From NCBI RefSeq assembly GCF_002443255.2, contig NW_019211454.1, forward strand, positions 23,078,782 through 23,142,781: a DNA stretch of 64,000 bases, written 5' to 3'. How positions within the stretch are numbered: the first letter of the stretch is position 1; each line of letters begins with the position of its first letter. Shown here piece after piece: positions 10,620-23,800 of this stretch. Under the pieces are notes generated by a model, which saw only the letters and a list, made by a program, of their open reading frames with translations, made no database searches and was not told where the DNA came from. A program made the position numbers and the translations under genes. Origin of the DNA: Varroa destructor. Lineage: Eukaryota; Arthropoda; Arachnida; Mesostigmata; Varroidae.

Positions 10620-13600
10620 TCGACTAACTTCAATAGATAGACCTTTTGATCGAAAAATTATAGATGCTAGGTATATAGTTGTGTAAATAATAAAAAAGAG
10701 TACCTCTAAAACATATTTAAAAATCGTCATTCTAATTAACTACCCAAATTATTATGCAGTAAAAAATATTAAGTAACTTTTTTGTTAAGTTACGTTATAG
10801 TTACGTTTTGTTAAGCTAAGTTATAATTGCAAAGAAAGTTAATCATATACCTTTTTATTTAAGATCAATATTTATTTTGCAGTTTGTTACGGATTTCCTA
10901 AAACTTAGTTCAGCAAGCATTGCTGTCGTTGGACGCCCAACAAATGCAGAACTTCTGTCACTGTGATGGGTTAGAGCTGTTCGATTTCAGCGTCTTCGAA
11001 AACCGCAAACAAACAAACAATGCAGAACACTGCGAAACTAAAAACACGAGAGCAAACATAAGTTATTTACTAAAAACGAAATTACTTAGGGTGGTTAACT
11101 TTTCGTTTAGATGAGTTGACCGCAGATTTCCATTAAGCATATCAGTCTTCATTTTCCAACAAACAAATTTCTAATGCAAATAAGCGAGCTAGGTATTTAA
11201 CGTAACGCTGTTAGATATTTTTCGTATATCATCGTTGTTTTTATTAGTGATGCTCGACAGCTGGTGCTCACTAAATGGACTTAATAACAGCCATTGTATA
11301 TATTTTAAATATTAACGGTTTCAGAAACTGCTATTGTGAGATCCAGTATACCGCTACTAATCTACACTACTTCAGACTTTACAAAAACCTCTCGAAATGC
11401 TCGATATAACCACATATTAAAGCAATTTATAATACCGAACAGTTCTATTCGTAATAAAAAACACATGAACGCTGTCCTCAGATGTTAACGTTGTACCAAG
11501 TTCCGAAGTACGTCAAGGTACGTTTCAGACATATTAATATGCTAAAAATTCGTCATATACGATCAGGCGCATTCTGGCAAAGGTTGAATCTTCTTTTCTT
11601 ACTTTATATAGAAACGTGGTAAAAGTAACGATCAAGACTGAAAATCAAACAATGCCCAAGTAGAGGAAAATGATATTAAAGCCCACGACGGCCAAAACAA
11701 AGACTGCTTGAATCGCTTCCTATTTAAATTAAAAGAAATATCGCAAATTGCACCAAAACCATGTCAATGCCGCACATCGTGTTCAAGTAACGAAGCAGCT
11801 TCTTCCGTCTATATACGAATCGTACCCATTTGAAGGAAGGAATTGTTAACAATGACTGCTCGCAGATACTACCGCGAAACTAGGTAGTACCCTGACTTAT
11901 TGTATTCTGTTTTGTCCTTTGTTTTATCCGGCTCGTCACGTAGACCAAGCAATAATCGAAGTATCCAAATACACCCACCAGTCACCCTGATATTTTGCTT
12001 AGTCCCCGTGCAATAGGAGCTAGATGGAACGTGATATAACACATTGGTAGCATCTTTGACCGTCGCAGCAGGACCGATCTAAGTAATTCTGATATAGCTT
12101 ATGTGCAAGTTTGGGAAGTAAGTTTTTGCTGATGTTGTGTGTGTACGCGCGCGTGCATAGGAGTAAGCGGTTTTCTTAAACCAGGCGTGCACGAGTATTA
12201 GGTGAAACCGTACCGATACTGTAGATGGTGGGACATATGTTGGAAATCTACGTCGAGTCTTATCCTCATCGGCTGCAAGTGGGGAAGGCCTCACCACCTC
12301 ACTTGAGTGTTGCATGTCTAGCAAAAGTGCCCTATAATGATCCACTCCGATGCCCACTCATTTCTTGATTTGTACTCGTTGCGGCTAGCTCGAAAGACGA
12401 ATCGTTGGTAATTTAGACTAGACGACTGCTTAATTTTCCCAACCTTGATCGGTAGCTAAAAGCGACCCCCTGCACCCAACCTGATTGCTGAGGCTCCACA
12501 TATCTACAACACGAGTCACTGCTTCTCGCTGATGAGGACAAGTACCTAAGTCCCCAATGTCACTTTGGCTACAACCACCAGAAAGGGTCTCGAAGGGCCT
12601 GGCTCTACACGCTATAAGCGATATTCGTAGAAGCAAACCTACGAAATATCGAGCTGAGTTTATGAGTTGTTCCTATTTACCTACAATAAAAGGATAATAG
12701 AGCATCTCTAAACAGATAAGCTAGAGAGTTCCGATGCTTCGAATCGAACCGGATGACATATTTCGCCTTGTTATGAAGTACCCATATAAAAGATCCAAAT
12801 AGTACCGCGATGACGTGGTAACGAAGGTGGCGATGAGGAAGGATCTTGTTCAAAATCATTATATCTTATTTTACGTCAAGTGCTACTGCAGCAAAAACGA
12901 CTAAATGATTTTTTTTAGATAAGAAGCGACCTAATTATTGATTAAATATTATTAGAAATTAATAGCAGGTTTTAAGGTATTGCGTAGTACTCTTTGAAGA
13001 GATGTCGCTCTGGAGTCGGTCCCTGGCTGAGAGTCGGTGGCTTTAAGAATCATTCGAATGTTTACTATCCGTTTCCATTTACATTTGAATAGTATGAATA
13101 TGGATACGCTTTCTGTTCGAAACACGTTAACCTTTCATAGAAAAGGACAAAGGTTTCGGCTCTTACTATAGGTGTTAAAAGAGATGGACGATTTATCAGT
13201 GGTTCATCGCTCTAACAGCCAGATGCCAACTGAATCAGCCTTTAACAAGAGTTAACAAAAGTGTAATTTCTCTCCAATCAACCAAAATTATAGCAAAAGC
13301 ATCGTTGGGTTGAGAAACGAAGTTTCCTCGCGGATGATTCAACCGTCCGTTGGACGCAGGACTTACTGACTCTCGAAGCAGCAGCACAGTGGGTGTTGTA
13401 ACATGCTATAGCACGAAAGGATGATTTGCTGTAGGTGGGGAATGGGGTAGTCCGAAGGGCACAATCAGATCGAACCAACTACAACGACTACTCAAGCGAA
13501 AACGGTCCAACAGAGGACATCTCTCTTTGAGTCATCATCGTCATCGTCTTTACCAACGGCGGCGGTGACCGCGGCGGCACCGCCATCCTTGTCTCCTTCA

Positions 13601-15104
13601 TCTGTGTTGTCGTACAATTGTCCACAACATCGCCTATGCCCGACTTTCCCTTGTTCCTTTCTCTCCATTTTTGTCCTTTTCGTTCGTTCTTTTTCTAACT
13701 CGCTATAGATAGGGGGATACTTGCAGGAGAACTTCGAGGCGGCGGCAGCAACAACGATCTGTGATAGTGTTCTAGGCCGTTTTGGTGGTGACGACTGTAT
13801 TGCTAGTAGTAGCAACGCTCCTCGTTTTTCAACATCTTTTTCGCTTTTCGTTTTCTCTTGAGATCTGTTGGACAAACTCGAGTTCTAGATCGGGTCCAAT
13901 CCCGCTGTTCCTGCTGCTGGTGCCGCCGCCGCCGCCACCACTATCCCCGACGCTTCTATGTAGCTATCCGTTCGAGTCTTTTCTATTCGTTGTTGATGTT
14001 CGATTCGTTATTACCGATTCTGCATTGTTCCTCTATCCACTAGGACCCCTATCAGTTATGATACAGGCAACAGCCACGCTGTGGTACGACTGCGCACTAA
14101 ACAGCCTGCGAAAGTCATACTTGGGTTCTTAGTCTTGTTCGTTTCGCTGTTCGACTCCAGCTCCTTTCTCTGTCCCTGTATATCGCTCTTCACGTTTTTC
14201 TTTCAGTCAGAGATTACTCGCATCATTGTCCCGCCTCGCCGGCCACGGACATTGCTCCGAGGCACTACAGCTAGGCACATGACCGATCCCGTGATGACGG
14301 CAGCGGCGGCTTCAACCGGAACAAAGACGGAGATGGGTTGGAAGGGATATTCCTTAATTCCTCATTTCGTACCATCTCGTCGAACTGTCCGTCAAGTGGC
14401 CAAGTGACCTATTACATATCAGGGCGCTACTAATTCAAACTCGAACTCACGAGAAAAAAGACAGACGAAGTGTGTACGATTTGGCTGTCCTTGGGCGACA
14501 ACCCAAAAACGGCAAAGAACGAATCTGTTTTTACCTGCTTTTATTGAATAGTTAGTTTGTATACACTTAACAAAGTCTGGTTTGCCAGAAATAAAAGGTA
14601 GAATCAATTGTATATTTATTTTTGTCTTTTTCTAAGAAGTAGGTAGATTCCTGGAACGTCCGGTGGTCAGCGCCCGGTCGAAGTGGAGTGAATTTAGACA
14701 AGGCACCGGGCGAAGAGTGAATAGTGAACGGGAAATAGCTTTCGGGTGGAAGCGGTGGAGCAAACAAAACCGTTCATATGGAACTAACAAACGGGTCCCA
14801 AAAACCAACTACGATCAGCGTAGCAATCCTACTTACTAAATTGAAATGGGAACTCTGCAAGCCCCTTTTTGACGCAGCAAAGATAGAGATTGAGTAGCCG
14901 TAGTTGTTTATCGATTTCAAACGCGACGACTCAATGCTCGATCAATTGACGCTAGTAAAACGTAGAGAGAACGACTTGCGGGTAGGCCACATCATAGCAC
15001 AGATTATCCTACTATGGATTCATTCTAAAAGGTCCAAGTTCGTTGCGCCATGTTAGCATCAATTACGCGTCGATAGGTATTGCTGAACGTCGTCTTAAAA
15101 CAAA
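10620..15104. other. No gene seen; includes a pyrimidine-rich patch at 13.5-14.2 kb
   Basis: 10.6-13.4 kb is AT-rich with only short open frames. At 13492-14410 the plus strand is rich in C and T, which opens frames on both strands: 13492-13875 (-), Lys/Glu/Asp-rich, 127 codons; 13782-14132 (+), hydrophobic and Pro-rich, 116 codons; 14081-14407 (+), 108 codons. The minus frame starts at TTG. The amino-acid bias follows directly from strand composition, so none is called as a gene. Such a patch could be a first exon or 5' region, but there is no positive evidence. Confidence 0.45.
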
Positions 15105-15129
15105 NNNNNNNNNNNNNNNNNNNNNNNNN
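15105..15129. other. Assembly gap, 25 N
   Basis: Exactly 25 N. Unlike the two 100-N runs, this may be a small gap of estimated size. The open frame that crosses it (15043-15435) cannot be trusted upstream of 15130. Confidence 0.99.
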
Positions 15130-17778
15130 ATCCGTCTCCCTTTTCTCTTCATAGTATTAGCCCCTGAAACCGTACGCTACTACGACCGCCATCAGCACGT
15201 CGAACCCGAGCACCCTCTCCACGGGAGATCGTTTCTGGGCGTCATGGCGAACATCTCGTCGCCAGTTTTCGAAATTGTTGACTTCGTAGCGCTTGTTTCG
15301 ATAAGCGTATATTCGTGTGTCACCCAACGGCGACCCCGGACATCGATAGCACATGAATACCGCATCTGTGCAAATGCGTTTTCTTCTTCTTCTTCGGCAA
15401 GCTTAACCGCGAGCATAGTACGAATCGTACGGTAAGTGGTGTTTTTACAGGCCATAAAATTGAGATTGTAACTGGCAGACGTACAGAAAAACGGATAACC
15501 TCAACAATAGCTGAGAAGGATTAACTCCAATTGTTGACCCGCTCTACTCTGGGAGGTTGAAAACGCCTCCTTGTGATCGTCAGTGTTATCGTCGTTATTC
15601 GTTGTGGACATTTTCACGCGCGTCGCGCACATCGTTTTTGCACCTCATCGACATGTCTGCGCTTCTGTTGCCCAGCAAGCAATGGAGGCGCAGCTATCAC
15701 GCTCTTGAGCAGACTACTTCGATCAAAATCCGTCGTGTTAGTCATCGAGACGTCCTTCCTGCTGTTAGCGAACAGAAGGGCAAACGGCTGATTGGTAAGA
15801 AAGAGAACGGCAGAAACTGATGCGAGGACAAGAGACATGAATGATTTTTGTCGGTTTCGCTCTGCGTGCGACCAGGCGGCAAATCGGCCACCTGGTGAGC
15901 GCCAGAGAATGCTGCAACGTCTGAAACTGGGTAAGCCCGGTAAGAGAGAAGCAGAAGCTGTGTCAATGTACGACGACTCCAATGGTCACGTTTGTTTGCC
16001 TATAAAACTTTCCGTATGGATGATCCTTGTTTATATCAATTACGTTTTATTTTGCCTATTCGCTGCCAAAATAGAATTATTCGTGCGATGTAAAAGGAAC
16101 TCTAACATGACAAGGGTTACGAAGCGACAATAAGCACCATGAGCGCAGAGTATAGGAGCACAGCCTAGACTTGCTATAGACGCAGCATCTCTAATTATTA
16201 CGTAACTGTTATTTTCGATCTTTTTCGGCTTGTCGAACATTTAGAAACATACTTTTAAAAAAACCGCTAGTGCTTAATCTTCGAGCGAAGACTGCAACGA
16301 GCACACATATGCTAGAGAGACTCCGCGTCGCACAGGGACAGATATTGCAAATGTAATTTTCCGCTATTACGTGTTCGTCTCGCCCCTTATTTGTACTTGT
16401 CGTGTACATGGGTCGTGGGCAAAGCTTGAAGCAACGTATTAGTTCCATATGCCAGAATCATTGACATTAGTATATAACTATGATCTATGCATTCTAATAC
16501 GGGCATTGTTTGAAATTTCGTAACCAAAAAGGAATAGGGGTCGCTGTGAGACGCTAATGGGCGCCTAAACCTCACACGTTTACCAGCGTCTAATTGAGCT
16601 TTTCACGTATGCCAAATAGTGCATTCTATGAATCTGAGGTATCCGTACACTCCCGCAAACTGGCGATGAAGCTCAGCTAGACATTAAAAATTATTTTTTA
16701 TCATATATATTGAAAAACGTTTATTGAGATTCGTGCATTTTACTTACGGTGACGCTAGGAGCGCCGATCGAATTGTTTCAAGTCGGTGATGGCCAAGCCC
16801 AACGTATCTAGCTTCCCCTAATAGGCTGATGACTATCGTCACTTTCTGGGAAAAAAACTGGGCTAAGAGCAGACGGCGTCAATCGATTTGATTGTAATAC
16901 TGCTTAATTTTAAGCATTCAAGGGTCGCCGATGGATTTGGCGACATCAGACGAAAGAATAGTCAGCGCTTGTTTTTGACTAGCGAATGGCCCATCGCATC
17001 GAACGTGGCCACACAGAATAGGAAAATATTATCTTTAATTTCGATAACTTTTGCATTTTTCTTTAACTTTGTGAACTTATTATATCAAGGTAATTACAAA
17101 AGCTATTCAAAAGGCTCAACAGACTTGGACGAAATGCGATAACTGACTTACGTCGTTGGTAAATGTGGACGAAAATTGGAAGAGCAGATACTGTTGGGTT
17201 TAGAAGTGGTATCGTACTAGTATACATTAGTGCCTGATATGCAAAAATCCCGAGCAACATTTGATAAATTGCTTAAGAAAAATACCCGATTCGTGTACCC
17301 GAATCAGTTAAAAAGTAATATCGAGCAGATTTTATATGTATGCTAAATATGGAAAAGACTCTCGCTAGCCAATCTCGATTCTTCTATGGCGATAAAAAAT
17401 TTGGGAGGCCAACACAAAGAGAGAGTCAGAACAAAGCGATGAAATAGGTTCCCCATTGCGCAAAAAACAGTAACTAGCCGATAAGGCTAGCTAAAATTAT
17501 TGAAATCTACGATTAAAGCCATGGCTTGATAAGGATATGCTATTTATACCAGGTGCGTTAAAAAATTCTGTCGACAAAAAGATATTAGCTCTTTTTTCTC
17601 CATACACAATGCAGTAGTCCAGTTGTAAGATTTATCAATGCCCTCAAAGTGGGATTAATTAGGGCTGCTGAAGGAAGCAGATGTCTTCATATCCATAGAT
17701 TCATAACAGAACAGCTCTGTAAGGGAAGCTCTAGCTAGTTTGCTGAATAGATAAAAACACAAATCGACTCGAATCTAC

Positions 17779-17833
<55 letters not shown>

Positions 17834-18133
17834 TACGGCGTCGGAAAAGTGGCTTTTAAGCATTAGTTCAGAGCTCGCAAAGAACTAGAAGAATTCTCAC
17901 TCGAAAGGCATCGACGTCCGATTCGTTACTGACGACTACCAGAAAAAGCTTGAGATAAGTCACCAGGGATAACGTTATAACAAAAACGCCATGTCAACAG
18001 CTTTGGGTAATAGAGAATTTGTTATTAACTAAGCCAATAAGCACACGATAATTATTCCTGAAATTAAAAAAAAAACCGTATTGTACATTACAACACAGGA
18101 TTTTTTTAATAGTTTAATTATTGACAAAGAAAC
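15130..18133. other. No gene seen; GC-richer patch at 15.1-16.0 kb, (AT)n at 17.8 kb
   Basis: Between 15130 and 16000 several frames of 65-122 codons overlap in all directions (for example 15614-15982 -, 15192-15455 -). None matches a known family. A (TTC)n stretch near 15381-15396 gives poly-Ser or poly-Glu. From 16.2 kb onward the DNA is AT-rich with only short frames. Confidence 0.45.
17780..17830. repeat. (AT)n microsatellite, about 50 bp
   Basis: A pure TA/AT dinucleotide run. No extended inverted repeat flanks it, unlike the AT run near 1.2 kb. Confidence 0.98.
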
Positions 18134-18425
18134 GGGGATGGGGTAGAGGGGGGAGAGAGAGAAGGGGAGAGAGGGAGAGATGAAAGGATCGTCGTTGATA
18201 CTGGTAGAAGTTTTTTAATTGGCCGTTTGGCATTACATAAATGAGCTCATCCCTTTTCAGCCGCAGTTGATCGATACAATAGAGTAGACGGACCAGTGCC
18301 TGGCAAAAACGAGTGGATTCCTGTTGAAGTTATGACGCTCACTTATTTAGCAAATAGATGCACTAGTTCGGGCTCTAGTTTCAGTTTAACTCCTACCCGC
18401 TGAACTAGGCCACGCGAGGCAATAA
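18134..18425 (-). mobile_element. Possible tRNA-derived SINE relic with CT-rich 3' tail
   Basis: Read on the minus strand, the element begins near 18425 with CGCGTGGCCTAGTTC, which matches the 5' half of tRNA-Arg and carries an A-box. About 40 bases on is GAGCCCGAACTAG (about 18368-18380), which looks like a B-box region that has lost part of its GGTTCGA core. About 180 bases of unique body follow. The minus strand then runs into a tract of C and T only (GA-only on plus, about 18141-18180), in the place a simple 3' tail would take. The order of A-box, decayed B-box, body and simple tail is that of a tRNA-derived SINE. The A-box words are seen directly; the element as a whole is inference. No target-site duplication was identified and no second full copy is present in the window. 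Confidence 0.35.
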
Positions 18426-18429
18426 AGCG

Positions 18430-20084
18430 GCGGGCAAACAGATCACTGTAAGGTCATCCACTGACCGACCGTCGAGCGGAAACATGAATACAATTGCTTT
18501 ATCCTACCCCTCGCGTGGGAGAAAAGTAGTTGTAAGAACTTTCGACGAGGATCAGTCTTCCTTTACGCACAATCTTCCTTTTTCTATAAATTTAACAAGA
18601 CCGCTCTTAACGCTATACATAGCGACTTCGAAAAGAGATCAGAACTATTTGATGTCCTAATACTTACGATTTTGAAGCGTTTTGTGTGCAATCTAAAGTT
18701 TTATTTAGACTAAAGGTTCATAACGGTTTGACGGTCGTCAAACGAATCGTCTCCGAAAAAATTTTAGGCTTTTTGCAAAAATGTACGCCTGAGGCCAGGC
18801 AGTAGGTCGGTGAGGTATGGGTGGTCCTTTGCCATTGTAAGTATAGACATGCGGCCATCGTTAGTTCAAATGTGAGCCCTAACGAATATCATCGTAGCAT
18901 ATAGTTACCCAGGCGTTACACAGGTCTGCTGAAAACATCACAGATAGGCCCTGTAAGATTTTAGTTGGCAGCTTCTTATTTGATTTAAACAACTAATATG
19001 CGACAGCACATCATCAGATAATTCGACTGCGAGCCCAGCGTTGCTATCACGAATATATTTGCCTTTATTTAATTGGTTTATGGTGATTTCTTCGTAGTGC
19101 GACGCCCAGTCGTTCGTATATCCGCGTCACGTTGACGGTTGAAGCCCCCATCAGCCTTCAAACTGCCTGAATATCAGCATTACCATCTGACCGTTGAGTA
19201 AGAAAAAACGGCGATACGCTATTCTGTGGGCGTCTGCCCAGATTGCCGAGCAGCAGACAGGCAGACAGAAATAGACAGCAGAGACGAAAGAAAAAAAGAG
19301 TATCCCAGAGCCTACTCATGAGAAGGCTAGAGTGGGACACATGGAAATGCTATAGCTTGTGCTGGGGTCGGTGCTCAGTCAAAGGCTTCTCACTACATCC
19401 AAGCCCTTTACATCTTTCTTCACTTTTTTATAACGCAGCCATTTCGTATTGTTGCGAAAAGAACCGTTCGGATAACATCTCTTTTGTTTCTTCTCTAGTC
19501 TTCTAATCATACCTGAAATGCAGAAGCGTACGTATAGTAATAATATTTACTTAGAGGGCCAGCTAGTTCTTCCCAAGAGAATCGAGAGCGTGGCAAGAAA
19601 TTTAGTTTTTTCTTGTGTTTTTATTTATCTTATGGTATATAACTTTTAAATAACGTAAAAATTACTTGGCCACATAATAAAAATAGCACCGCACATCTAC
19701 TAGTGTGTCCTTTAATTTCAAACAATAGGATACAATACCTTTAATTTCTAACATAGGATGCATATGAACATATATATGAGTCTATATAAGATGGCAGAGG
19801 CGCACGCATTCCTATGAGGTAAAAAGATTAATGATCTTCTATTGTCAGCAAGGCTGGTTCCAAGTCAATGTCTAGAAAAAAGCATAATATATCGAATGCT
19901 TCCAAAGCGATGAGCAGACAGCCAACATGTGTTTTAACTCATAACATTAAACCCGTTCGTCGTTTTTTGTTGGTTCTCTCTTGTCGCACGTTTGTCGCCA
20001 TTGTTATTACTGTGGTTGTTATTATTGACGCTGCCTCCGTACGAACTGCAGCACTCTGCAGAACCCATGAAACGGTATCTTTGG
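18430..20084. other. No gene seen
   Basis: Mixed AT-rich DNA. Small frames at 19158-19340 (-) and 19243-19506 (+) overlap each other in a purine-rich stretch near 19255-19300. Nothing recognisable was found. Confidence 0.5.
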
Positions 20085-20513
20085 CTATGTTGCTAGTTGA
20101 GGCATTCTATGGCTTTCAGATGGTCGACTCGGAGGAAACATTGAAATAGCAGACGCAAAGGAAGAGACAGAGGGAGGTAGGGAGGGCCTCCTTTGGGAGC
20201 AATGCAACCAAAAAAACATTAAAAGATAGAGAAATGACAATGAATGAGCGAGAGAAATCCCTACGTAATCATCCGAGTTCTCCTGCGTTATGGCGTTAAA
20301 TACGAGCGGGACATAGCGTAGATTCTGCTGTAGTGATACTCGGCTGCTGGTAATATTGTTAATGCTATTCGGCGCAACAGCGGCGGTAGGCCGAAGGAAG
20401 CCGTTGCTTAGGACCAATGCAGTTGCGTCGACGAAAAAACCAGGCAGACCTAAAGAAAAAGAAAGGTGACCGTGAGAGATCACGACGCGCCGGCAGCTCA
20501 AGTAGAAAACAAC

Positions 20514-20536
20514 AGATAGATAGATAGATAGATAGA
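20514..20536 (+). repeat. (GATA)n microsatellite
   Basis: About five and a half uninterrupted GATA units. Confidence 0.95.
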
Positions 20537-20582
20537 CGGCTAAAAAGCGAAAGGCGTCATCCCTGTCGTTGTTGCTGTTTCT

Positions 20583-20637
20583 GTCGTCGTCGTCGTCGTC
20601 GGCGGCGTCGGCGTCGGCGTCGGCGTCGTAGTCGTCG
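20583..20637 (+). repeat. (GTC/GGC)n trinucleotide tract
   Basis: A GTC run passing into GGCGTC hexamers and back to GTC. It is one of the few strongly CpG-bearing stretches here, and it generates the acidic run in the minus-strand open frame that covers it. Confidence 0.95.
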
Positions 20638-20804
20638 AAAGGGCAACCGAGGCCGTTAAGAAGGACATTACATTTAGGGTCATATGAGCGACAAAGACAT
20701 ACGAAGAAAAAAGAAGATAGTGTTGTTAGTGGAGTTCTTCCTTGAACACTTTCTGCATTTACTTCTTCGCAGTTGAACTGGCACTCAACAGGGGACAAAG
20801 GCAA

Positions 20805-23800
20805 AAATCAAACAGATGCAATACACTTATAGTGTGTATTTTTCTGGCACATTCGTGTTAAGTTTTATTAGAGTCTTGACGGTGTTCAGTTATTAGGTTC
20901 TTTTCTGTTATTCGGATCGATCGAGTACTTTGAAAAGTGTACATTCCTGGGCAAGCCAAGTCGGCGCGGGGCATTCGTAGGCCAGTGAAATGTGCCCGGG
21001 CGAAATCAAAAAACAATAAAATTATGAGATCACTACGACTCGAAGCTGCAATTATAACAGCAACAGCTACGCTACAAATAGTAGCAGTTGAAGAAGGGCG
21101 TTTTATTACGGGTGTGTTGGCACTACTATTGATGGATGCTATTGGTTCTATGTGATACTGCTGATGGGCGCGGAAATGTGAGGGATCTGCGTTGCGAGAG
21201 GAAAACTATCTCGCACTTGTAGATCTTATCAGATTTAGAGCATCTTCTTCATAATAATAACAGGCATCTTTTTGTTGGCTTTATGAGATCGCCAAACAAA
21301 AACATTTGAAGATTAGCAGCGCGGACTCTCCCTGAAGTTCTATTCAGCGGCTAGCTTATTCTACAAGTAGAATGCACCGCGTCAGCGTCTAAACAAACGC
21401 TAAAAAGAGCCGGGTACTTAAATGAAAATTAACGTGAATTTTAGCGCCTCGACCTTTGTTTTATGGCCTAGCGTGTTTTTCTAACGCTTGCCTTTTTAAA
21501 ATATTAATTCAATAAGATGCTGTTTAGATTTATGCTATGACACGAGCTTTTTGAAGGAACATCTAAACATAAATCCCGATTTAGAAGCTAATCGATGCCG
21601 TTCTTTATAAATCACCGACATCCTTATAATCCCTTTTCCGACATGGCTTTGTCCACTGTGTCCGAATATTACTTAACTTTAGAGAACTTTGCCAATTAGG
21701 AATAGAAAAAATCAAATATGGTTATATATTATATGAAATACTGTATTTGCGAACAACGCGCACAGTTAACTTGGTGTAGTAAGCTTTTGACATAACTGTA
21801 ATTCTTGAAGATTCAGTCAAAGATTAAATTAAAAAATGGCTTCCCGTTTTTAATCTGATTAGGCACTAGGGCCTGATTGCCTCCGCGATCAGAGGAATGC
21901 CGCTTACGTTTCGTGAGAACGATCTGCTCTTTCGAAAGAGCTGGGCCGGACCCAGCCGGGCTAACTTCCGTTCGACCAACGCGAACTTCCTTAGGGAAAA
22001 AATGGAAATCGAATTGCGTCACGAACTACTCGTTCCAATGGTGCTTACAGAAGCTGTAACTGTGGGCCATACGACTGTTTTCCGTCTGTCGGGCAACAGC
22101 CGATGCAGCCTATCGCGGCTCCGGTTTTAAAGCAGAGCTAGGCTGTATCGGTTAAAAGCCACTGGCCGAATATATTCGACAGGCCCATTTCTGGTCCAAA
22201 TATTGAAAAAATTTTTCAATTGTTTTTTTAACAACATCGTTATGTACGTAGTGGTTAACTTCACGCGAAGTTAGTGCTGATCTAATCAGTGGTTTCCCGT
22301 TCGTCGGATTCGTTAATTTTCTATGACCGTGTTAAGTAAGTTCAAGATATACATATGTGTATGTATATATGTAGCTAAAAGGGTTATTATTATAAGTAGC
22401 TGAACAATAGTTATATCCTCCAATAATAATGTATTCAAAAATTAACTGACGGTCGGATGGTAGTTGTACGTACGTTGTCTCAGTAAATTGCATGTATTTC
22501 TCTAGATAGTTTTGTATGCTTAGTGAAGAGCGGAATTAAATGTAATAATAAGCTATTACGTCTACCTTCACGCTACGTACAATCTGATCCGTTCGAAATT
22601 ACCATACATCTGACACGAGGAATAGTCATATTTTAATCCGATTGCCTAGGCACCCCTATTAGAATTGGGGCGGAGGTGTGAAAACTGTTTTGCTATCCAA
22701 ATCTTAAATAGTCGATCACCCGTTTTCAATCCAGCATCCAGTTTGTTTGAATAGAAAAACGTAGCAGTTTGTTCTAAATCTCTATGAATCAATGAATCTA
22801 TGACTAAAAGCCCCAAATATATCACTCACAATTGAACGAACGAGTATTTAGCATATTGGGTGGGCTAGGAATCTTGCTTCCGACTTCTGAGAATCTGTGT
22901 AAATCTGCTGTTGAACCCAACGGGTCGAATACGATACGTCGTGTTCCCTTGGAGCTCACTGAGTTTATGGCTGAAGGGTAAGAAAGCTTTCGATTGACTT
23001 TTATTTACTTAGAAAGCCTAATGACTAGAATACAGAATGTGCTAAGAGTATGCGACATAAATCATTAATAACAATGCTTGTCAAAACGCGACAACGACGT
23101 TAATCTATATATAATAATAAAAAACTAAAATAAAAAATCATAATACGTGTCTGTATAGTGTAGGCTTAATTGTAAAATCAAAGATAATATCAATAGGAAA
23201 TATGGTATTAGGTAAAATCAACATAAAAGCCCGTTCCGGCAAAACAATGCAATGGGTCTAATATAAAGAAAACTATAGTGTAGTATACATACGTGAGTAT
23301 GTAGAACGAACTTTACAAAAAAAAAAGCTTATACTATAAGACACAGGTGCCACACAGTTTGTTTCTAATCGCACCGCTCGATGTTAGGGCTAAAAATACC
23401 GAACGTGATAACACTAATTGAAACAACAAAAATTACGACAATAACTATCGGGTACGTTCTTGCTTACTTAGTAATCGGTGGTAGTTTTTATATAGTCACC
23501 CTCGTCTAAGCAGATCATGTCAAGAAGCGCATTTTTATACTGTTCTCCTCCCCATGTTCTTTTTTTCGTTCGAAGAAACGTCGATGTTTAACGGTAGAGT
23601 CCGTCTCAACGAGCATTTACATGCATAGTGGCGTGCTATTCCGAATTCTGTCTCCCTTGTGCAGAGAGCTCTAATTTTTGGCAAAAAAAGCTATTACCAA
23701 GAGTCATTTGTTAGGGCGTACCGTGAATGAAGGTTTTAAACGTCGAACTAATGGCTGTCATACACCCGCAGTAGAAAAGACCGGCAAGTCAATAATAAAT

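Larger units (their letters stand above)
20085..20804 (-). other. Longest open frame in the window (239 codons), probably not a gene
   Basis: This is the longest uninterrupted frame. It starts at TTG, and no ATG occurs until close to its C-terminal end, so it could only be part of a spliced exon. It reads through a GATA microsatellite (20514-20536), giving an Ile/Tyr/Leu/Ser stretch, and a GTC/GGC tract (20583-20637), giving alternating Asp-Ala then poly-Asp. The rest is Ser/Leu/Val-rich and matches no domain I know. Low-complexity repeats suppress stop codons, so the length is weak evidence. I keep it as an open frame only; transcript or protein conservation would be needed to promote it. 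Confidence 0.12.

Noticed and set aside
12529..12560. CTGATGAG followed by a GGAC/GTCC stem, resembling a hammerhead ribozyme core
   Set aside because: The required GAAA after stem II is absent (CCAA is present) and no helix I or III could be built.
12735..12815. B-box-like GGTTCGATTC on the minus strand, possible tRNA
   Set aside because: No A-box at the right distance and no pairing acceptor or anticodon stems.
18840..18885. AGTTCAAAT B-box-like word, possible tRNA
   Set aside because: No A-box or cloverleaf could be drawn around it.
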